64,000 nt of DNA, from assembly GCF_030506255.1 (NCBI RefSeq), contig NZ_CP113431.1, positions 1,364,001-1,428,000 of the forward strand. The letters run 5' to 3'. The notes under the pieces were generated by a model. It did not search any database. It was not told where the DNA came from and worked only from the letters and a program-made list of their open reading frames with translations. Origin of the DNA: Nocardioides sp. Arc9.136. GTDB lineage: Bacteria; Actinomycetota; Actinomycetes; Propionibacteriales; Nocardioidaceae. The translations under genes and the position numbers were made by a program. This document shows, one piece after another, positions 51,642 through 60,312 of this stretch. Every line of letters starts with the position of its first letter. The first letter of the stretch is position 1.

Positions 51642-52238
51642 TCAGGCGGCGCCGTCCACCTGGGGCGGCACCAGCGCCGCGTCCGGGTCCTGCAGCGCGC
51701 GACGGGTGTAGTCGTCGGCGGGGAGGTGGGGGTTCCGGCCCAGCGCGGGGCGCAGGATCCGCAGCACGTCGGCGATGTCGCGGACATAGGGCGTGTTGAC
51801 GGTCAGCTGGCGGTCGGGGTGGGTGACCACGACCTTCCAGGTGCCGCTGACCGTGGAGCCCAGGGCCTGGCGGCGGTAGTCGAGCCGCGCCGTGGTCGGC
51901 GACTGCAGCGTCATCGCGACGTCCTTGCCGAAGATCACCTGGTGCAGCTCGTCGCGGTCGTGGTCCACCCAGACCTTCGCGGTCCAGGCCTGGAGGACGC
52001 CGGCGACCGAGGCCACGCCGAAGAGCACCACGAGGGGGACCGCCACGATGTTGGTGGTCGTCCACTCCAGCTCGCCGGTGGCGATCTTCACGACGGCCCA
52101 CAGCAGCGCCGCGCCGAAGAACGCCCCGACCAGGGTGAAGGCGACGCGCACGGGGAGGGCGGGGGTCAGCACCTCGCTGCGGCCGGTCGGTCCGGCGGGC
52201 CCGGACGGCCCGGTCGGGGGCAGGGGGTCGGTCGTCAT
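51642..52238 (-). CDS. Membrane protein with PH-like domain, unknown function
   Basis: The 198-residue product has a Pro/Gly/Thr N-terminus, two hydrophobic segments (about 29-45 and 60-82) and a soluble domain with a KVWVDHDRDELHQVIFGKDVAMTL stretch, resembling small bacterial PH-like domains. Its C-terminal part ends ALVPPQVDGAA. No catalytic residue is evident. ATG at 52238 is chosen over an upstream GTG-rich extension. It is convergent with efeB and divergent from the YbaB-like gene. Confidence 0.62.
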   Translation of the reverse strand: MTTDPLPPTGPSGPAGPTGRSEVLTPALPVRVAFTLVGAFFGAALLWAVVKIATGELEWTTTNIVAVPLVVLFGVASVAGVLQAWTAKVWVDHDRDELHQVIFGKDVAMTLQSPTTARLDYRRQALGSTVSGTWKVVVTHPDRQLTVNTPYVRDIADVLRILRPALGRNPHLPADDYTRRALQDPDAALVPPQVDGAA

Positions 52239-52360
52239 GACGCTCCTCGGTGGTCGGTCGGCGGGCCGGGGCCTGGACCAGTCATACCCGTCCGGACCGG
52301 GTTTGCACCTCGTCGGGGCGGGCAGCATCGGCGGCAGGCACCCGCACAGGAAGGACCCCC

Positions 52361-52771
52361 GTGTACTCCAGCCCCGAAGAAGCGCTCGCCTCGGTCGACC
52401 GCGCCGCCGCGAAGATGCAGGAGCAGGTCGTCAAGGCCCAGGCGTACGCCGTCGAGGTCGAGACGCTCCGCATCGTCGGCCAGTCCCGCGACGGCGGCGC
52501 CGAGGTGACCGTCGGTCACAACGGCGCGATCCACGACCTCTACCTCGGCCGCACGCTGAACGACGCGACCCTCGAGCGCATCCGCTCCGCGGTCCTCGAG
52601 GCCAACGCCGACGCCCAGCGCCAGGTCGTCGAGCGCGTGAGCGCGCTCAGCGCGGAGACGTTCGGTGCCGACTCGGCGACCGCACGCGAGATCACGCGGC
52701 AGTACGCCGACATGTTCCCGGCGCCGCCCGACGACGGCGGCAGCCCGACGCGGGCGGGGGTGCTGGGATGA
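52361..52771 (+). CDS. YbaB/EbfC-like protein of a type VII secretion-type module
   Basis: The 136-residue product starts VYSSPEEALASVDRAAAKMQEQ, a coiled-coil-like N-terminus, and contains VTVGHNGAIHDLYLGR and QRQVVERVSAL, matching YbaB/EbfC nucleoid-associated proteins. In Actinobacteria such proteins frequently precede ESX/WXG genes, where they may act as chaperones or regulators. It overlaps the next gene by 4 bp. AGGAAGG lies before the GTG. Confidence 0.75.
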   Translation: MYSSPEEALASVDRAAAKMQEQVVKAQAYAVEVETLRIVGQSRDGGAEVTVGHNGAIHDLYLGRTLNDATLERIRSAVLEANADAQRQVVERVSALSAETFGADSATAREITRQYADMFPAPPDDGGSPTRAGVLG

Positions 52772-53079
52772 CCTCCGGGGAGATCAAGGTCGTCACCGAG
52801 GCGATGCGCAGCCACGCCGGCCAGGTCGAGCAGCTCGCGGTCTCGGCGTACGACGGCGTCCAGGCCGGGCGCGACATGGCGCTCGACGGGTCCGCCTTCG
52901 GGGTGCTCTGCAGCTTCATCGGCGGCGCGCTGGCGCCGGCACAGGCCACCGGCATCGCCGCGACCGGAGCGGCGGTCGGCAGCCTGGGCGCCACCGCCCT
53001 CCAGGTGCGGGCGGTCGCCAAGGTCTTCGAGGAGGTCGACGACGTCGTCGGCTCCGCCATGGACAGGTTCAGGGGGTAG
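52768..53079 (+). CDS. EspC-like (type VII secretion-associated) small helical protein
   Basis: The 103-residue product is alpha-helical: SGEIKVVTEAMRSHAGQVEQLA, then a Gly/Ala-rich segment GGALAPAQATGIAATGAAVG, then VRAVAKVFEEVDDVVGSAMDRFRG. Length, Ala content and its place beside a WXG protein match EspC-type excreted factors. No WXG motif is present. The family call is moderate, since such small helical proteins vary strongly. Confidence 0.62.
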   Translation: MTSGEIKVVTEAMRSHAGQVEQLAVSAYDGVQAGRDMALDGSAFGVLCSFIGGALAPAQATGIAATGAAVGSLGATALQVRAVAKVFEEVDDVVGSAMDRFRG

Positions 53080-53083
53080 GGAC

Positions 53084-53992
53084 ATGGGTGCGGACAGCCT
53101 GGTGGTCGCTCCGACGGAGTCGACCACCGCCGTCACCGGGCTCGGCCCGATCGAGTCGCTGGTCGGGTGCGGCAACGCGCTGGCCGGCGGCGACTGGGTG
53201 GAGGCCGGCCTGATGGGCGTCGCCACCGGCCTGGAGACGCTCGGCGCCATCGCCGACCCGCTGGGGGCGCTGCTCTCCGCGGGTGTCGGCTGGGTCATCG
53301 AGCACTTCGGCCCGCTGCCGGGCTGGCTCGACGACCTGGCCGGTGACCCCGACCAGATCGCGGCCTTCGCCGCCACCTGGCGCAACATCGCCGACCTGGT
53401 CCGCGACACCTCCGACCAGTTCCTCGACGCCGTCGCGTCCGCCACCTCCCAGTGGGACGGTGTCGCGATCGACGCCTACCGGGGTGCGGCGAAGGCCCAG
53501 GCCGCCCTCATGGACGCCTTCGGCGTGGCCGTCGACGGCGTCTCGGCAGCGGTCGACGTCGGCGGCGCCATCGTCGCCGGCGTGCGGGAGCTGGTCCGCG
53601 ACGCGATCTCCCAGCTGGTCGGCTACGCGATCTCCAAGGCCGCGCAGCTGCTCACGGTCGTGCTCGCCCCGAAGGCGATCAGCGAGATCGTCGCCAAGGT
53701 CGGGGAGTGGGTCGCAAAGCTCACCGGCTTCATCAAGGGCCTGATCAGCTCGATGACCGCGATGTCCAAGCACCTCGACACGCTGGTGACGGCTGCCGGG
53801 GACGGCGCCGCGGCGCTGAAGAAGACCGCAGACGCCTGGGGCCAGACGAACGTCGCCAACGGCAAGTTCGACTTCGACGCGCTGCTCAACGGCACGGCGA
53901 CGCCGGGCAACGGGCTGCCGACCGTCGCCAGCGTGAGCTACCAGGTGGGCAGCGGGGGAGCCAAGCACACCGCGGGTCTCGACGACAGGTGA
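53084..53992 (+). CDS. WXG-domain protein, probable type VII secretion substrate
   Basis: The 302-residue product contains an Ala-rich helical region with ATWRNIADLVRDTSDQFLDAV and SQWDGVAIDAYRG, a W-x-G turn at W124. The following helices (about 130-200) are long and amphipathic. Such N-terminal WXG domains carry toxins in many T7SS substrates, but here only about 60 disordered residues follow (about 240-302), so no toxin domain is present. The YbaB-like, EspC-like and WXG genes form one operon-like block with 4-bp spacing or overlap. Confidence 0.68.
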   Translation: MGADSLVVAPTESTTAVTGLGPIESLVGCGNALAGGDWVEAGLMGVATGLETLGAIADPLGALLSAGVGWVIEHFGPLPGWLDDLAGDPDQIAAFAATWRNIADLVRDTSDQFLDAVASATSQWDGVAIDAYRGAAKAQAALMDAFGVAVDGVSAAVDVGGAIVAGVRELVRDAISQLVGYAISKAAQLLTVVLAPKAISEIVAKVGEWVAKLTGFIKGLISSMTAMSKHLDTLVTAAGDGAAALKKTADAWGQTNVANGKFDFDALLNGTATPGNGLPTVASVSYQVGSGGAKHTAGLDDR

Positions 53993-54050
53993 TGTGGTCC
54001 GCCGGTGGTCCCGGGCGTCTCGCGCGTCCGGGACCGGGCACCGGTGACGG

Positions 54051-54521
54051 GTGCAGACGTTCCTCCCGTACGCCGACTTCGACCGCTCCGCCCGTGTCCT
54101 GGACCAGAAGCGGCTCGGCAAGCAGCGGGTCGAGTGCATCCAGGTGCTCCGCGGCCTCACGGTGCCGACGTACGGCTGGCGCAACCACCCCGCGGTGAAG
54201 ATGTGGCGCGGCCACCTCGAGGCGCTGGGCCGCTACTCCTTCGCGTGCTGCGAGGCGTGGGTCGAGCTCGGGTACGGCGACACCTGCGCCGCGACCATCG
54301 GGGTCGACCTGGCCGCCGCCGGCGTGCGTGAGGTGCGCACGCAGGCCGAGCTGGCCGAGGCCGGTGCGCTGCCGCCCTGGCTGGGCGAGGAGGCGCTGCA
54401 CCGCAGCCACCAGTCGAACCTCGTGCGCAAGGACCCCGAGTTCTACGGCCCGCTGTTCCCCGGTGTCCCCGGCGACCTGCCCTACGTCTGGCCGCCGGAC
54501 CCCACCGCGTCCGCCGCCTGA
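54051..54521 (+). CDS. MSMEG_6728-family protein (pyrimidine-dimer glycosylase-like)
   Basis: The 156-residue product begins [27 protein letters not shown], the hallmark N-terminus of MSMEG_6728-type proteins. It contains [25 protein letters not shown]. The family is related to phage T4 endonuclease V-like pyrimidine-dimer glycosylases, but activity in Actinobacteria is uncertain. GTG start gives the family's length. Its 3' end overlaps the convergent ABC-F gene by 40 bp. Confidence 0.82.
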   Translation: MQTFLPYADFDRSARVLDQKRLGKQRVECIQVLRGLTVPTYGWRNHPAVKMWRGHLEALGRYSFACCEAWVELGYGDTCAATIGVDLAAAGVREVRTQAELAEAGALPPWLGEEALHRSHQSNLVRKDPEFYGPLFPGVPGDLPYVWPPDPTASAA

Positions 54522-56110
54522 CCGAGGTCGAGCACCCGGTCGACGCCGACGTCGGCCAGGAACCGGCGGTCGTGGCTGACCACCACCAGCGCGCCGCGGT
54601 AGGACGCCAGCGCCGACACGAGCGCGTCGTACGACGCCAGGTCGAGGTTGTTGGTCGGCTCGTCGAGCAGCAACAGCTGCGGTGCGGGATCCGCGAGGAG
54701 CAGCGCGGCGAGGGTCGCGCGGAACCGCTCGCCGCCCGACAGCGTCGCCACCGCGCGGTCGGCGGCACGCCCCCGGAAGAGGAACCTCGCCAGCCGGGCC
54801 CGGACCGTTACCGCGTCGTGCCCGGGAGCCCGGGCGGCGACGTTCTCGGCGACCGTACGGTCCTCGTCGAGGACGTCGAGCCGCTGGGGCAGCAGCGCCA
54901 CCGGGACGTGGACCCGGGCGGTGCCGGCCGCGGGCGCGACCGTGCCGACGAGGGTGTGGAGCAGCGTGGTCTTGCCGGCACCGTTCGGGCCGATCACCGC
55001 CACCCGGTCGGGGCCGTGGAGGTCCAGCGCGACCGGGGCACCGGTCCGCAGCACCAGCGCCTCGGTGGTGAGGACGACCCGGCCGCGGGGGACCTCCGTG
55101 CCGGGAAGGTCGACCCGGATCTCGCGGTCCTCGCGCAGCCGCGACTCGGCGTCCGCGAGCCGCTCCTGGGCGGCGTCGAGGCGCTCCTCATGGACCTTGC
55201 GGTACGTCGAGGCCGACCGCTCGGCCGCGTTGCGCTGGCGGCCCGCGGCGATCCGCGGGATGCCGCCGGCCAGCTGCGCCTGCCGGCCCTGCCGCCGCCG
55301 CTGGGCGAGGACCCGCTCGGCCTCGGCCCGGTCGGCCCGCTGGCGACGCAGGTCCGAGCGCGCCGCGGTGGCCGCGCGCTCGGCGGCCGACTGCTCGGCC
55401 TCGACCTGCGCGGCGTAGGACGACCAGCCGCCGCCGTACCACCGCACCGAGCCGGCGCGCAGCTCGCCGATCCGGTCGACGCGCTCGAGCAGCTCCCGGT
55501 CGTGGCTGACCACGACCAGCGTGCGCGTCCAGCCCGCGACCACGTCGTGCAGGTGGGCCCGGGCGTCGGCGTCGAGGTTGTTGGTGGGCTCGTCGAGCAA
55601 CAGGACGTCGGGCCGCTCCAGGAGCACGCGGGCCAGGCCGAGGCGGGTCACCTCGCCGCCCGACAGGTCGCCGAGCCGCCGGTCGAGCACGTCCGGCGGC
55701 AGCCCGAGGCGACCCAGCTCGGCCACCGCACGGTCCTCGGCGTCCCAGTCGTCGCCGATCGTGTCGTAGTCGCGCTGGTCCACCGACCCGGCCTCGACCG
55801 CGCGCAGCGCCCGGCGCACGCCGGCCAGCCCGAGCAGCTCGGCGACGGGCCGGTCGGCGTCCAGGGTGAGGTCCTGGGGGAGGTGGCCGACCCGGCCCTC
55901 GACGGTGACGTGGCCGCAGTCGGGCCGCAGCTGGCCGGCGACGACCCGCAGCAGGGTGGACTTGCCGGAGCCGTTGGCGCCGACGATGGCCGAGCGGCCC
56001 GGCGGGACGAGCAGGTCGAGGTCGCGCAGGGCGGGGGTGCCGTCGGGCCAGGTGAGGCTGACGGCGGAGAGGGTGACGACGGAGGACGGACCGGGCACGC
56101 GGTGCTCCAC
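54482..56110 (-). CDS. ABC-F family ATPase (ribosome-associated, tandem ABC domains)
   Basis: The 542-residue product has two ABC domains without membrane segments. The first has [23 protein letters not shown] and [12 protein letters not shown]; the second has [23 protein letters not shown] and [13 protein letters not shown] charged linker with many Arg/Ala residues ([21 protein letters not shown]) separates them, typical of the ABC-F P-site tRNA interaction motif. Such proteins modulate translation or protect ribosomes from antibiotics. The Walker B ends in NNLD instead of the more usual S/T-x-LD. GTG start. Confidence 0.93.
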   Translation of the reverse strand: MEHRVPGPSSVVTLSAVSLTWPDGTPALRDLDLLVPPGRSAIVGANGSGKSTLLRVVAGQLRPDCGHVTVEGRVGHLPQDLTLDADRPVAELLGLAGVRRALRAVEAGSVDQRDYDTIGDDWDAEDRAVAELGRLGLPPDVLDRRLGDLSGGEVTRLGLARVLLERPDVLLLDEPTNNLDADARAHLHDVVAGWTRTLVVVSHDRELLERVDRIGELRAGSVRWYGGGWSSYAAQVEAEQSAAERAATAARSDLRRQRADRAEAERVLAQRRRQGRQAQLAGGIPRIAAGRQRNAAERSASTYRKVHEERLDAAQERLADAESRLREDREIRVDLPGTEVPRGRVVLTTEALVLRTGAPVALDLHGPDRVAVIGPNGAGKTTLLHTLVGTVAPAAGTARVHVPVALLPQRLDVLDEDRTVAENVAARAPGHDAVTVRARLARFLFRGRAADRAVATLSGGERFRATLAALLLADPAPQLLLLDEPTNNLDLASYDALVSALASYRGALVVVSHDRRFLADVGVDRVLDLGQAADAVGSGGQT

Positions 56111-56258
56111 GGGTGAGGGGTGGTGCGTCGTACGGCGCGGACGGCTCGCACGGCGCGGGTGTCACCTCACAGGAGCAACGGTTCGTCCTTCGGTCGGGGC
56201 TGGGACACGAGCACGGTACGTCGCCCGCACGGCGACGGTCGAGCGGTTTTCGCGCGGG

Positions 56259-56350
56259 TAGGCTGGGTGACCGGCACAGCGTCGTGCACCCCCCACCCAC
56301 GCCCGTCGTCCGGGCGACACCTGCGAGGGAACCGCTGTGAGCGTGCCGCT
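56259..56350 (+). promoter_or_regulatory. serA leader region
   Basis: TAGGCT at 56259-56264 is a possible -10, giving a leader of about 80 nt. A 5-codon ORF (GTG at 56338, encoding MSVPL) overlaps the serA start by 4 bp (GTGA) and may couple translation. Confidence 0.4.
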
Positions 56351-57937
56351 GTGAACAAGCCGATCGTCCTCATCGCCGAGGCGCTCAGCCCGGCCACCGT
56401 CGAGGCGCTCGGCGCCGACGTCGAGGTGCGGCACTGCGACGGGGAGGACCGCGCGGCGCTCCTGGCCGCGGTCGCGGAGGCCGACGCGCTGCTGGTGCGC
56501 TCGGGGACCTACGTCGACGCCGCACTGCTCCGGGCGGCGCCGCGGCTGCGCGTGGTGGCCCGGGCCGGCGTCGGGCTGGAGAACGTCGACGTCCGCGCCG
56601 CCACCCAGGCCGGCGTCATGGTCGTCACCGCGCCCACCTCCAACATCGTCTCGGCCGCCGAGCTCGCGGTCGCGCTGATGCTCGCCGCCGCCCGCCACCT
56701 GTCCCCGGCGCACCGGGCCCTCCGCGAGGGGCGCTGGGAGCGGTCCCGGTTCACCGGCACCGAGCTCTACGAGAAGACCGTCGGCATCGTGGGCCTGGGC
56801 CGGATCGGCGTGCTCGTCGCCCAGCGGCTCGCGGCGTTCGGCATGAAGGTCATCGCCTACGACCCCTACGTCCAGCCCGGCCGCGCCGCCCAGATGGGCG
56901 TGCGGCTCGTCGACCTCGACACCCTGCTGCGCGAGTCGGACTTCATGTCGGTGCACCTCCCGCGCACCCCCGAGACCGTCGGTCTGATCGGCCACGACGA
57001 GCTGCGCCGGGTGCGCCCGCACCTGGTGCTGGTCAACGCCGCCCGCGGCGGCATCGTCGACGAGCAGGCGCTGCACGCGGCGCTGCAGGAGGGGCGCGTG
57101 GCCTCCGCGGGGCTCGACGTCTTCGCCGAGGAGCCGTGCGCGGACAGCCCGCTGCTGGCGCTCGACAACGTCGTGGCCACCCCGCACCTCGGGGCGTCCA
57201 CCGCGGAGGCGCAGGAGAAGGCCGGCCTGGCGGTCGCCCGCTCGGTCCGGTTGGCGCTCTCCGGCGAGCTGGTCCCGGACGCCGTCAACGTCCAGGGCGG
57301 GCTGATCGCCGAGGACGTGCGGCCCGGCATCCCGCTGACCGAGAAGCTCGGCCGGGTGTTCACCGGGCTGGCCGGCGAGGTGGCCCAGCAGCTCGACGTC
57401 GAGGTCCGCGGCGAGATCACCGACCACGACGTCAAGGTGCTCGAGCTCGCCGCGCTCAAGGGCGTCTTCGCCGATGTCGTGCCCGAGCAGGTCTCCTACG
57501 TCAACGTCCCGCTCCTCGCGGCCGAGCGGGGCACCGCCGTACGGCTCGTGACCGACCCCGAGAGCCCCGACCACCGCAACCTGATCACCCTGCGCGGGAC
57601 GCTCTCGGACGGCTCCCAGGTCTCGGTGAGCGGCACGCTGGTCGGGCTGGCCCAGCGCGAGCGGCTCGTCGAGGTCGACGGGTTCGCCGTCGACCTGGAG
57701 CCGACCGACCACCTGGCGTTCCTGCGGTACGCCGACCGGCCCGGCATGGTGGGCACGGTCGGCGGCATCCTCGGTGACGCGGGCGTCAACATCGCCGGCA
57801 TGCAGGTCGCCCGCCAGGCGAAGGGCGGCGAGGCGCTCGTCGCGCTGTCGGTCGACTCCGCGATCCCGGCGGAGTGCCTCGCCGAGATCGCCGCCGCCAT
57901 CGACGCGGTCTCGGTGCGCGCGGTCGACCTCGGCTGA
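56351..57937 (+). CDS. serA: D-3-phosphoglycerate dehydrogenase
   Basis: The 528-residue product carries out the first step of serine synthesis. It has the D-isomer 2-hydroxyacid dehydrogenase core with GIVGLGRIG (NAD loop, about 150), NAARGGIVDE and the catalytic His in TPHLGASTAEAQEKAG. An intervening domain and a C-terminal ACT domain (about 455-525; DRPGMVGTVGGILGDAGVNIAGMQVARQ) match the long mycobacterial SerA, which is serine-inhibited. GTG start at 56351. It sits between ilvC and leuB, as in many actinobacterial BCAA clusters. Confidence 0.98.
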   Translation: MNKPIVLIAEALSPATVEALGADVEVRHCDGEDRAALLAAVAEADALLVRSGTYVDAALLRAAPRLRVVARAGVGLENVDVRAATQAGVMVVTAPTSNIVSAAELAVALMLAAARHLSPAHRALREGRWERSRFTGTELYEKTVGIVGLGRIGVLVAQRLAAFGMKVIAYDPYVQPGRAAQMGVRLVDLDTLLRESDFMSVHLPRTPETVGLIGHDELRRVRPHLVLVNAARGGIVDEQALHAALQEGRVASAGLDVFAEEPCADSPLLALDNVVATPHLGASTAEAQEKAGLAVARSVRLALSGELVPDAVNVQGGLIAEDVRPGIPLTEKLGRVFTGLAGEVAQQLDVEVRGEITDHDVKVLELAALKGVFADVVPEQVSYVNVPLLAAERGTAVRLVTDPESPDHRNLITLRGTLSDGSQVSVSGTLVGLAQRERLVEVDGFAVDLEPTDHLAFLRYADRPGMVGTVGGILGDAGVNIAGMQVARQAKGGEALVALSVDSAIPAECLAEIAAAIDAVSVRAVDLG

Positions 57938-57949
57938 CCTCGGGCCGCC

Positions 57950-59386
57950 CTAGGCGACCATGACCCGACCGGTGCGCCGCCCGGCGACCCCCGCGGGCCG
58001 GTCGCGGACGACGGCCCAGGCGGCGGCGAGCCGGCGGACGGCCTCCTCGAGCTCGGGCGCGGGGCGGGTCCAGGGGATCCGCACGAACCGGTCCAGCCCG
58101 CCGGAGACCGCGAAGACGGGTCCGGGCGCGACGATCACCCCGAGCCGGTCGGCCTCGGTGACGACCGCCGTCCCGAGCGGGCGGGGCAGCTCGCACCACA
58201 CCGCGAGCCCGCCGGTCGGCAGCCGGAAGCGCCACTCGGGCAGGTGCTCGGCCAGCGCCGCGGCCAGGCCGTCGCGCTGGGCCCGCAACCGGGTGACGTT
58301 GTCGGGCATCACCGGGCCGTCGGCGAGCAGCCGGGCGAGCACCAGCTGCTCGAGCACCGGTGCGCCGAGGTCCATCGCGACCCGAGCCTCGGTCAGCTCC
58401 TCCATCCGCTCGTGCGGCGCGCGGATCCACCCCAGCCGCAGGCCTCCCCAGAAGCTCTTGCTGGCGCTGCCGATGGTGATCGTGCCCGGCGCGTGCGCCG
58501 CGAACGGCAGCGGCATCGGCTGCCCGTCCAGCGCCAGCGCCTGGTGGGCCTCGTCGACGACCGCGACCGTCCCGGCGCGCCGCAGGTGCGCGGCGTACAC
58601 CTCGCGCTGGGCGTCGTCCATGAGGTGCCCGGTGGGGTTCTGGAAGTCAGGGACGAGGTAGGCCAGGCCCGGTCGCGCCTGCTGCAGCACGGCGCCCACC
58701 GCGTCGAGGTCCCAACCGCCCGGGTCGACCGGCGCCTCGACGAGCCGCGCGCCCGCCCGGCGCAGCGCCTGCGTGGCGTTGGGGTAGACCGGCGACTCGA
58801 CGAGCACGCGCTCGCCCCTGCCCGCGTACGCCGCTGCCACGATCCCGGCCGCGCTCAGCGCGCCCGGGGTGACCATCACCTGGGCCGGGTCGGTGGGCAG
58901 TCCGCGCGCGTCGTACGCCGCCGCGATCGCCGCCTGCAGGCGGGGGAGGCCGGCCGGGAAGTACCCGTGGCCGCCCAGGTAGGCCGGCAGCTCCGCGACC
59001 GCCTCGGCGTACGCCGCGGCGAGCCCGGCCGGCGCGGTCGCCGCGGCGCAGTTGAGGTCGATGGCGGCCTCGTCCTCGGGCCGGGGGAGGAGGGCCCGGT
59101 CGTGCGAGCGCGCCCGCCCGCCGGGGACGCGGGTGAAGGTGCCGGCGCCCTGGCGGGCCTCGGCGTACCCGCCCTCGCGCAGCGCGGCGTAGGCGCGGGT
59201 CACGGTGGTCCGCGAGACGCCGAGCGCCTCGGTCAGCTCACGCTCGCTGGGCAGCCGGGTGCCCAGCGGGATCCGCCCGTCGCCGATGAGCAGGGTGAGG
59301 GCGTCGGCGAGGCCGGCGTACGCCGGGTTGCGGGGAAAGCCGGCGACCAGGCCGGCCACCCGCGGCGCGCTGATGGACTGCTGCAT
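57950..59386 (-). CDS. MocR-type regulator (GntR HTH fused to aminotransferase-like domain)
   Basis: The 478-residue product starts with a GntR winged helix (about 15-75; LPSERELTEALGVSRTTVTRAYAALREGGYAEARQGAGTFT). A fold-type I aminotransferase domain follows (about 100-470), with PLP lysine in GSASKSFWGGLRLGWI. MocR proteins sense PLP-linked or amino compounds. Start at ATG 59384-59386 fits the family better than an upstream one. It is divergent from the YczE-type gene, its usual partner. Confidence 0.92.
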   Translation of the reverse strand: MQQSISAPRVAGLVAGFPRNPAYAGLADALTLLIGDGRIPLGTRLPSERELTEALGVSRTTVTRAYAALREGGYAEARQGAGTFTRVPGGRARSHDRALLPRPEDEAAIDLNCAAATAPAGLAAAYAEAVAELPAYLGGHGYFPAGLPRLQAAIAAAYDARGLPTDPAQVMVTPGALSAAGIVAAAYAGRGERVLVESPVYPNATQALRRAGARLVEAPVDPGGWDLDAVGAVLQQARPGLAYLVPDFQNPTGHLMDDAQREVYAAHLRRAGTVAVVDEAHQALALDGQPMPLPFAAHAPGTITIGSASKSFWGGLRLGWIRAPHERMEELTEARVAMDLGAPVLEQLVLARLLADGPVMPDNVTRLRAQRDGLAAALAEHLPEWRFRLPTGGLAVWCELPRPLGTAVVTEADRLGVIVAPGPVFAVSGGLDRFVRIPWTRPAPELEEAVRRLAAAWAVVRDRPAGVAGRRTGRVMVA

Positions 59387-59404
59387 GCAGGCCACTGTCC
59401 CACG

Positions 59405-59429
59405 ATTGGCTATTGGCGAGAAGGCCAAT
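59405..59429. promoter_or_regulatory. Candidate MocR operator between MocR and YczE genes
   Basis: attggc occurs twice as a direct repeat 7 bp apart (59405-59410, 59412-59417), and its complement gccaat follows (59424-59429). MocR regulators commonly bind such direct/inverted repeat sets in the divergent promoter region of themselves and their partner. Confidence 0.6.
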
Positions 59430-59448
59430 CCGGCGGATCGTTGTCCTC

Positions 59449-60129
59449 GTGACCGTCCTCGCCTCCCGTGCCGCTCGCCCTGTGCGCGCGGCCGCCCCCC
59501 TCGCCGACCTGGGCCCGATCGCGCAGCTGCGTGCGGGCCGGCTGCCGCGGCGTCTCGCCCAGCTCTACGTCGGGCTCGTCCTCTACGGCGTCTCGCTGGG
59601 CATGATGGTCCGCTCCGACCTGGGGCTGGCGCCCTGGGACGTGCTGCACTCCGGCATGGTGCGGTACCTCCCGCTGACCCTGGGCCAGGCCGTCGTCGTG
59701 ATGAGCTTCGTGGTGCTGCTGCTGTGGATCCCGCTGCGCGAGGTCCCGGGCCTGGGCACCGTCAGCAACGCGCTGGTGGTCGGCTTCTCCGCCGACGCGA
59801 CCCTCTGGCTGCTCGACCGCCCGGACGCGCTCGTGCTGCGGGTCGGCCTGGTGGTCGGCGGGGTGGTGCTGTGCGGGTACGCCGGCGCGATGTACATCGG
59901 CTCGCAGCTGGGGCGCGGCCCCCGCGACGGGCTGATGACCGGCCTGGCGCGACGTACCGGCCGCTCGCTGCGCCTGGTCCGCACCGGCATCGAGGTGACC
60001 GTCGTGCTGGCCGGCCTGGCGCTCGGCGGCGTGCTCGGCCTCGGCACCGTCCTCTACGCCCTCGCGATCGGCCCGCTCACCCAGCGCTGGCTCCCGGGCT
60101 GGACGGTCGAGCTGCCCGACCGCTCCTGA
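59449..60129 (+). CDS. YczE/YyaS/YitT-family membrane protein
   Basis: The 226-residue product has five or six membrane segments; stretches include YVGLVLYGVSLGMMVRSDLGLAPWDVLH and GYAGAMYIGSQLGRGPRDGLMTGLARRTG. These match YczE-type membrane proteins, often paired with MocR regulators. The function is unknown; proposed roles in vitamin B6-related or metabolite transport come from that pairing. GTG at 59449 is chosen over TTG at 59413, which would overlap the operator repeats. Confidence 0.85.
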   Translation: MTVLASRAARPVRAAAPLADLGPIAQLRAGRLPRRLAQLYVGLVLYGVSLGMMVRSDLGLAPWDVLHSGMVRYLPLTLGQAVVVMSFVVLLLWIPLREVPGLGTVSNALVVGFSADATLWLLDRPDALVLRVGLVVGGVVLCGYAGAMYIGSQLGRGPRDGLMTGLARRTGRSLRLVRTGIEVTVVLAGLALGGVLGLGTVLYALAIGPLTQRWLPGWTVELPDRS

Positions 60130-60168
60130 GCCCCGCGGCGCCAGCCCGACGCCGTCCGCGGAAGGATC

Positions 60169-60292
60169 GGCAGGGAAGCGTCAACGTCCCAGGTTTACTT
60201 GGGATGTTGACGCTTCGCGGGTGTTGCAACGGCAGGGAAGCATCAAGATCCCAGGTTTACTTGGGATGTTGACGCTCCGCGGCCGATTCAAC
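60169..60292 (+). repeat. Two tandem copies of a 62-bp hairpin-forming unit
   Basis: Units at 60169-60230 and 60231-60292 share ggcagggaagc, tcccaggttt, tacttgggatgttgacgct and a closing tcaac/gcaac. Each can form a hairpin with about 15-bp arms around ggtttact; copy 1 (60177-60214) is perfect except one G-U pair, copy 2 has two mismatches in the left arm. The unit is not obviously AT-rich or coding. Confidence 0.85.
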
Positions 60293-60312
60293 CGCCGGGC
60301 CCAGCGCCCCGG

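Noticed and set aside
51642..52328. Longer start for the PH-like membrane protein (52328)
   Set aside because: The added 30 residues are Pro/Arg-rich and would run into the leader of the divergent YbaB-like gene; ATG at 52238 is more plausible.
56120..56350. Extending serA upstream by about 77 codons
   Set aside because: The upstream residues are Arg/Pro/Ser-rich without similarity to SerA, and the GTG at 56351 gives the exact family N-terminus.
60169..60292. Two 62-bp repeats considered as a CRISPR remnant or att sites
   Set aside because: There are only two contiguous copies with no spacer, no integrase and no cas gene nearby.
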